Shown: positions 59,389 through 64,000 of the stretch, piece after piece
Layout: each line of letters starts with the position of its first letter
How positions within the stretch are numbered: position 1 is the first letter of the stretch
NCBI GenBank assembly: GCA_907163345.1
Contig: CAJQUN010000021.1
Coordinates: forward strand, 6,014,001 to 6,078,000
Length of the DNA: 64,000 bases
Reading direction: 5' to 3'
DNA from: Haberlea rhodopensis
Taxonomy: Eukaryota > Streptophyta > Magnoliopsida > Lamiales > Gesneriaceae
Position numbers and translations under genes: made by a program
Notes under the pieces: model-generated
Seen by the model: the letters and a program-made list of their open reading frames with translations, nothing else
What the model was told of the DNA's origin: nothing
Database searches by the model: none

Positions 59389-60139
59389 GTCAATTTCTAC
59401 CCCTCTTCCTGTTAACTTCAAGTTATCCTCCGAGATGAGTCCTAGCAGTGAAGCAGAGAGGATTGAAATGTCTCGAGTACCATATGCATCAGCGGTGGGA
59501 AGTTTAATGTTTGCTATGATCTGTACAAGACCAGACATTGCGCAAGCAGTGAGAGCAGTCAGTCGGTACATGGCGAATCCTGGAAGAGAGCATTGGAGTA
59601 CAGTTAAGAGGATCCTTAGATACATTAAGGGTACCTCAGATGCTGCATTATGTTATGGAGGATCAGATTTTACACTCAGGGGCTATGTGGATTCAGATTA
59701 TGCTGGTGATCCGGATAAAAGAAAATGTACTACTGGTTATGTGTTTACACTTGCAGGAGGAGCAGTAAGCTGGGTTTCAAAACTGCAGACAGTTGTAGCT
59801 TTATCTACAACGGAGGCAGAATATATGGCAGCTACTCAAGCTTGCAAGGAGACGATATGGACTCAAAGGCTATTGGAGGAGATTGGTCATAAACAAGAGA
59901 AAATTCCTTTGTTTTGTGACAGTCAGAGTGCATTGCACATTGCAAGGAATCCAGCCTTTCATTCTAGGACTAAACACATCGGCGTTCAGTTTCACTTTGT
60001 ACGAGAAGTAGTAGAGGAAGGAAGTGTGGATATGCAGAAGATCCATACGAAAGAGAACCTAGCTGATACTCTGACAAAGCCGGTTAATACTGAGAAGTTT
60101 GAGTGGTGCAGATCCTCAAGTGGTCTAGCAAAATCGTAA
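59360..60139 (+). pseudogene. Copia RT end and RNase H, 5'-deleted
   Basis: Starts at the deletion junction as QRFNMQDCKSISTPLPVNF, the last part of RT, followed by PYASAVGSLMFAMICTRPDI and SRYMANPGREHWSTVKRIL. RNase H follows: GYVDSDYAGDPDKRKCTTGY, AVSWVSKLQTVVALSTTEAE, FCDSQSALHIARNPAFHSRT, and an ending VNTEKFEWCRSS. The sequence is open and well preserved to a stop at 60139, but it has no start of its own and lies in a different frame from Gag. Confidence 0.85.
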
Positions 60140-60215
60140 GCAGCAGGGTATGGCAAGATTGAAAGGATGTGTGGAGATGTGCTTGAGTCTCAATCAAATC
60201 TCCAAGTGGGAGAAA

Positions 60216-60610
60216 TGTTGACTAGCTGTCCTCATTAATGAGGGCAGCTGGTTGTTGGCGGATGGGAAGATGGCGGTTGGTGGATATGCATTTAATGCAC
60301 ATCTTCAACTCTATAAATAGAGCTCTTCTGATTTCATTTCATTCATTCCATTTCAGAGTGTTTTCTAATATCTCTACATTTGAGTGTGTATTCTATAATA
60401 TTTGTGAGGTAGTTTTCTCCTATATTGAGAGTGTTGTTCTCTTTGAAAGATAGAGAGAGGTTATAACCCACAAAATATTATAGTGGAATCTTTTCATCTT
60501 GCCCGTGGTTTTTACCCTAATTCAAAGGGTTTTCCACGTAAATTCTGGTGTCCATTTTATTCTTCATTTTCGCTATTTTCTATCACATGTTGCCGTACTT
60601 GGGGCCAACA
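60216..60610 (+). repeat. 3' LTR of the short Copia element
   Basis: 395 bp, matching the 5' LTR with a handful of differences (for example TTTTCTAATATC against TTCTCTCATATC). Confidence 0.88.
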
Positions 60611-61439
60611 AGCTAGACCTAACAATTTGAGTAGATTTGCATTGAAGATTCGAAATCTAATTCGAAATCATTCCACTGAAACACAGACTAAAAGAAAAGT
60701 CTACATGTTCAGTTTCCAATTAATGAGAAGAATACTATATTATATACTGCGTACGTAATCAAAGGAGGAAAATCTTCTTACCCCGTCTCATTTTCCATGA
60801 TAATTGACAACATCGAAACTCGCTGTATTACACCTATATGTTGTTAGGAAAAGGATTAGATAAATCAGTTTTCGCAGATTCGGGCGACTTTTTGCCTTGT
60901 GAAAGTTGGAGATTTTTACTCCACTATATGCCATGATGCAGGAACTATTCTCCGATGTAGGAGAGATGAAAAGTTATTCAGTTCACTATGACAGATTTGG
61001 ACGATCAGAGATATTTCAACCGTGAATCTGTCGATTCCAGAACTTTTTCAACTGATGCGAAAGTTAAAATATGGATTCTTTCTTGCAGGGGACTGCTGCA
61101 GTAATTTTTTCTCTACGTACAGATGCAGAGGCGGCTATCAAAAGATACAATCATGTCCAACTGGATGGAAAGCCAATGAAAATCGAGATTGTAGGGGTGA
61201 ACACGTTCCACCTTCTGTGATGCTTCTTGCTTCTTTTCGCAGCTCTAGGATTAGCAGTGGTGCTCCCATAAGGTTCGTTCCCTTAGCATCTCATCCACCA
61301 ACCTCTTCCTGAAACAATTAAAAAAATAACTATTAAAGAAACAAACTGAGTGATTAAATTTAAATCAAATGTCAAGGAAGATAATTTAAAGAGATCTCTT
61401 CCGACGTATATTCTTCCTCAGTGTCTCTTCAGGAGCATT

Positions 61440-62110
61440 TGGTTCACAACACTTCTTGTATCCTTTTCTTATGGGGGTTCTTATCTTTTGCGTCAGCAGC
61501 GCGTCCATGCTCCATGCGCGGTTTTAGTGTGCCATTAGTTTGTCCTTCGAAGACATTAACCTGTGCAGGTGTTCTTATAATTGGTATATGAGATTTTGTT
61601 ACTTTCTTTATATCAGTAAATGAATCTGGCAACTGATTTGCAATATTTTGTAAATCGATTATCCTTCTCACTTCTTGCTCACACTGATTTGTACAAGGAT
61701 AAACATGAGACAAAGATGGTACATATCATGTGATTTTTTGCTGTTCAATAGGAAGCAACGATTTTCCTAAAGGTGGGAAAACGGTCTCATCAAAATGGTA
61801 ATCCGCAAACCTTGCTTTAAACAATTCACCCGTCAGGGGCTCAATGTATCTAATTATAGATGGGGAATCAAAACCAACATAACGTCGTTGAGGACCCATA
61901 TTTGTTCGGTGAGGTGGAGAAAGGGCAGCATAAACCGCACATGATTTTTAAGTGAGAAATATCAGGCTGCTGGCCATAAACAAGTTGCAAAGGTGAATAA
62001 TGATTAAATGAACTTGACCTAACTCTCACCAATGTAGCAGCATGTAATATTACATGTCCCCAAATATAAGTGGGTAATATTGCATGTCCCCAAATATTAC
62101 CTTTGAACAT
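61440..62110 (-). pseudogene. Copia integrase C-terminal fragment, second lineage
   Basis: Minus-strand frames show YIWGHVILHAATLVRVRSSS, FNHYSPLQLVYGQQPDISHL and then PLTGELFKARFADYHFDETV, FPPLG, ending QTNGTLKPR and ADAKDKNPHKKR. This is the integrase-to-RT linker of a Copia lineage different from the one inserted in the ALY gene. No LTR, primer site or target duplication is visible, so it is an isolated fragment. Confidence 0.75.
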
Positions 62111-62359
62111 ACCTTGTATTGTAAAATGTAGTGTGTTTATAAAAATGACTAGATTTTCGTGATGTTAACGTAATATAAAATGCTAGTGGTGACACCAATG
62201 TAGCAGCATGTAATATTGCATGTCCCCAAATATAAGTGGGTAATATTGTATGTCCCCAAATATTACCTTTGAACATACATTGTATTGTAAAATGTAGTGT
62301 GTTTATAAAAATGACTAGATTTTCGTGATGTTAACGTAATATAAAATGCTAGTGATGAA
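62028..62359. repeat. 166-bp tandem duplication
   Basis: ACCAATGTAGCAGCATGTAA starts at 62028 and again at 62194. Both copies run through TGTCCCCAAATATAAGTGGG to GTTAACGTAATATAAAATGC with very few differences. Its left edge overlaps the Copia integrase fragment, so Copia sequence was part of the duplicated unit. Confidence 0.9.
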
Positions 62360-62754
62360 CACAATGTAAAAGAAAATTAAAAGATCAATATAGATGGGAG
62401 ATAAAGTTATTCATTACCTTTATATATATCATTTTCTTACTATTTGTCACAAAAGTGTTTGATATATATAGAACCATAAAGTAAGAGTTACAAGCCATAT
62501 TACATTACTTAATGTCTTCAAGAGCTACAAGGTATTAATGGAACTTAAGTTATGACTGATTGGACATCCTTTTACAATTTGTTTATAATAGAATACATTT
62601 TTTACTTTAAACTAACACACTCACTCACTCTTTACTAGATTTAGTTTCTAACGTAATATAAATTTCATAAATTAATATTATTGAGATACGTTAAGATCAA
62701 ACGCTTACTAGTATGCGAAATCGATAATTGTTTTTATAGACACGATTTTATTTT

Positions 62755-63015
62755 CTTATACAGTAGAAGGGCAAAGCTTCGTAATAAGCAAAGAGATGGA
62801 TATGAATGGCTCCACCATTTGGGTGTCACTAGGCCATACTTGTTTAACCTTACACGGTAGATTACTGCACACTTGTCCACGAGCGCACCAAATAATTGTT
62901 TGGTACACCACTCCAACAATCTCCCCTCCTATAATTGCTTTGTAGGTGGCTCGAACACATGACCTCATTCTGATAATAATTGCTAGAATCTAACGCTTAC
63001 CACTATGCCAAAAGC
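62755..63015 (-). mobile_element. tRNA-derived SINE
   Basis: On the minus strand, TGGCATAGTGGTAAGCG (plus 62994-63010) fits the Pol III A box and GTGTTCGAGCC (plus 62949-62959) fits the B box, about 35 bp apart as in tRNA-like heads. A non-tRNA body of ~190 bp follows, containing GGTGTACCAAACAATTATTTGG and CACCCAAATGGTGGAGCC. No clear terminal A tract or target duplication is visible. Confidence 0.6.
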
Positions 63016-63047
63016 TATAGATGTTAGTAAACACACAACATTATTTG

Positions 63048-63205
63048 TTATACAGTAACACCGCAAAGTCTTTGTACTAAGCGACAGATGGACAGATACT
63101 GCACCACGTGGGTGCCAATGAGACATGCTTCTTATATCTTAGATGGTTGATGACCCCACCTCCATCTTATACACAGAAGAATTATTGGGTATACTATTCC
63201 CAACA
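63048..63205 (-). mobile_element. Partial second SINE copy (body only)
   Basis: TATACAGTAACACCGCAAAG, GCACCACGTGGGTGCCAATG and AGACATGCTT align with the body of the SINE at 62755. The tRNA-like head is not seen, so this copy is truncated or rearranged. Confidence 0.55.
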
Positions 63206-64000
63206 AATTTTATTATGTAATAATTTATTATTTCCAACTTGGACTAAAAGATGAACTAATACAATAATACTTTTTCCTAAAAACATATACCATCCTATGG
63301 TACCATTTACACAATTAGGTATCGCTTGATACGTAGGATATACGTAGGATGAGAAATGAATAATAAATAATAAGAATGATTAGAAAGATAAAGTTGAGGA
63401 TTAAATAATATTACATTATAAATTATATGATATTTGGTATGCTTTTAAAATGGATTATTTTTGTGTATTGATTAATTACCAAAATACTCCCATAACATAT
63501 TTTTTTAATTAATTGAATAAATAATTTAATATTACAAAGATATTTTATAAATAATATAATTTAGATATATTAAATTCAAAAATATTATTTTAGTTATATA
63601 AAATAAATAAACATAAAACTTATAACTATTATTTTAATAATAATAATAATTTATAATATGAAATAAATTATTAGAAAAAGAATAATAATAATAAGTTAAT
63701 ATAAAATATATTAAAAATAAAAAAATATAAATAAGAAGAGTAATAGAAAATAATAAGAAATAAATTTCTATAATTGTGAAATATTGTAAGTAAATAATAA
63801 CCTATTCTTAACATAATTGGATAAATAATTTTAAAAATTTATTGTTTTAATTTATTAAAATTATTTTAATAATAAATTTAAATATATTATATTAATATTC
63901 AGATTTTCATTATTTCCTTTGATATCCAAAATATAGATTAAATAACTACAAATATTAATTAATAACATATAGAAAAATTAAAACTTAGAAATAATATAAT
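63206..64000. other. Extremely AT-rich end of the window
   Basis: Nearly all A and T with short TAAT and AATA runs, including (AAT)n near 63637-63655. No gene is seen. The interval 62360-62754 likewise contains nothing recognisable. Confidence 0.6.

Larger units (their letters stand above)
58134..60610 (+). mobile_element. Short Copia element with most of pol deleted
   Basis: LTRs of 394 and 395 bp (TGTTGACTAGCTGTCC...GGGGCCAACA), a perfect AGCTA duplication (58129-58133 and 60611-60615), primer site AGTGGTATCAGAGCC at 58528, and purine tract CCAAGTGGGAGAA at 60202-60214. The interior holds Gag joined directly to the end of RT and RNase H. Protease, integrase and most of RT are missing. LTRs are very similar, so the insertion is fairly recent. 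The TNT1-like protein text suggests the Tork lineage. Confidence 0.9.
57841..61220 (+). pseudogene. ALY/THO4-like mRNA export factor gene, disrupted by a Copia element
   Basis: Exon pieces: 57841-57963 (MIYYQMNQNSDNRALSYGPG, PSRRFIDRSAGRATPYS), 58052-58133 (ASEGRWSDGMFAEERAAAAF, YPIQGGA), 60942-61010 (ELFSDVGEMKSYSVHYDRFG, RSE) and 61089-61220 (GTAAVIFSLRTDAEAAIKRY, NHVQLDGKPMKIEIVG then a stop). The order matches ALY/THO4 proteins, TREX subunits that bind RNA and UAP56 in the nucleus: GPGPSRR linker, then an RRM. A Copia element interrupts the exon at 58133 with an AGCTA duplication. The exon for the first RRM strand (RNP2, TKLYISNL) is not found. The donor after GRSE reads AT instead of GT. 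The C-terminal half is short. I judge it non-functional, although the reading frames of the surviving exons are intact. Confidence 0.75.

Noticed and set aside
1..64000. Bacterial-type operon, phage, toxin-antitoxin or defence system
   Set aside because: Spliced plant genes, plant tRNAs and plant retrotransposons throughout; no prokaryotic gene organisation.

Overview
This is nuclear DNA from a flowering plant, most likely a eudicot. The evidence is spliced genes with GT/AG introns, an L-type lectin receptor kinase, plant-type protein S-acyltransferase, ARF-GAP and ALY/THO4 families, eukaryotic nuclear tRNA genes, and a dense load of plant Ty1/copia and Ty3/gypsy retrotransposons. Some LTR sequences look to me like those of Lamiales genomes, but that is an impression from memory and not a measurement.

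Layout. 1-2.3 kb: AT-rich DNA with a four-unit, hairpin-bearing tandem repeat. 2.3-4.4 kb: an intact intronless lectin receptor kinase. 5.9-18.6 kb: a decayed Copia element on the minus strand, split by a younger gag-only LTR element (9.2-14.2 kb) with a perfect 5-bp target duplication. 18.6-24 kb: AT-rich DNA with an RTE-type LINE remnant. 24.0-27.7 kb: a seven-exon DHHC S-acyltransferase gene. 28.1-30.05 kb: a tandem array whose 466-bp unit contains a piece of a Copia LTR. 30-36.3 kb: MITEs, a tRNA-Lys gene, two pogo-like elements and a receptor-like cytoplasmic kinase pseudogene. 36.5-47.0 kb: an Athila-like gypsy element carrying a nested solo LTR (42.16-43.5 kb). 47.75-52.9 kb: a very young LTR element on the minus strand whose interior is almost entirely tandem repeats and has no recognisable gag or pol. 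53.7-56.7 kb: an intact three-exon ARF-GAP gene. 57.7 kb: a tRNA-Val gene. 57.8-61.2 kb: an ALY/THO4-like mRNA-export gene broken by a short Copia element that has itself lost most of pol. 61.4-64 kb: a Copia pol fragment, a 166-bp duplication, a tRNA-derived SINE pair and AT-rich DNA.

The host genes are functionally unrelated: surface perception, protein lipidation, vesicle-coat GTPase control and mRNA export. As usual in plants there is no operon logic. The most informative content is the transposon stratigraphy: at least three nesting or gene-disruption events with exact target duplications, an LTR fragment turned into a satellite-like array, and two structurally non-autonomous LTR elements (one gag-only, one repeat-only). 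All coordinates and target duplications were read by eye. Family names rest on motif recognition, not on a database search.
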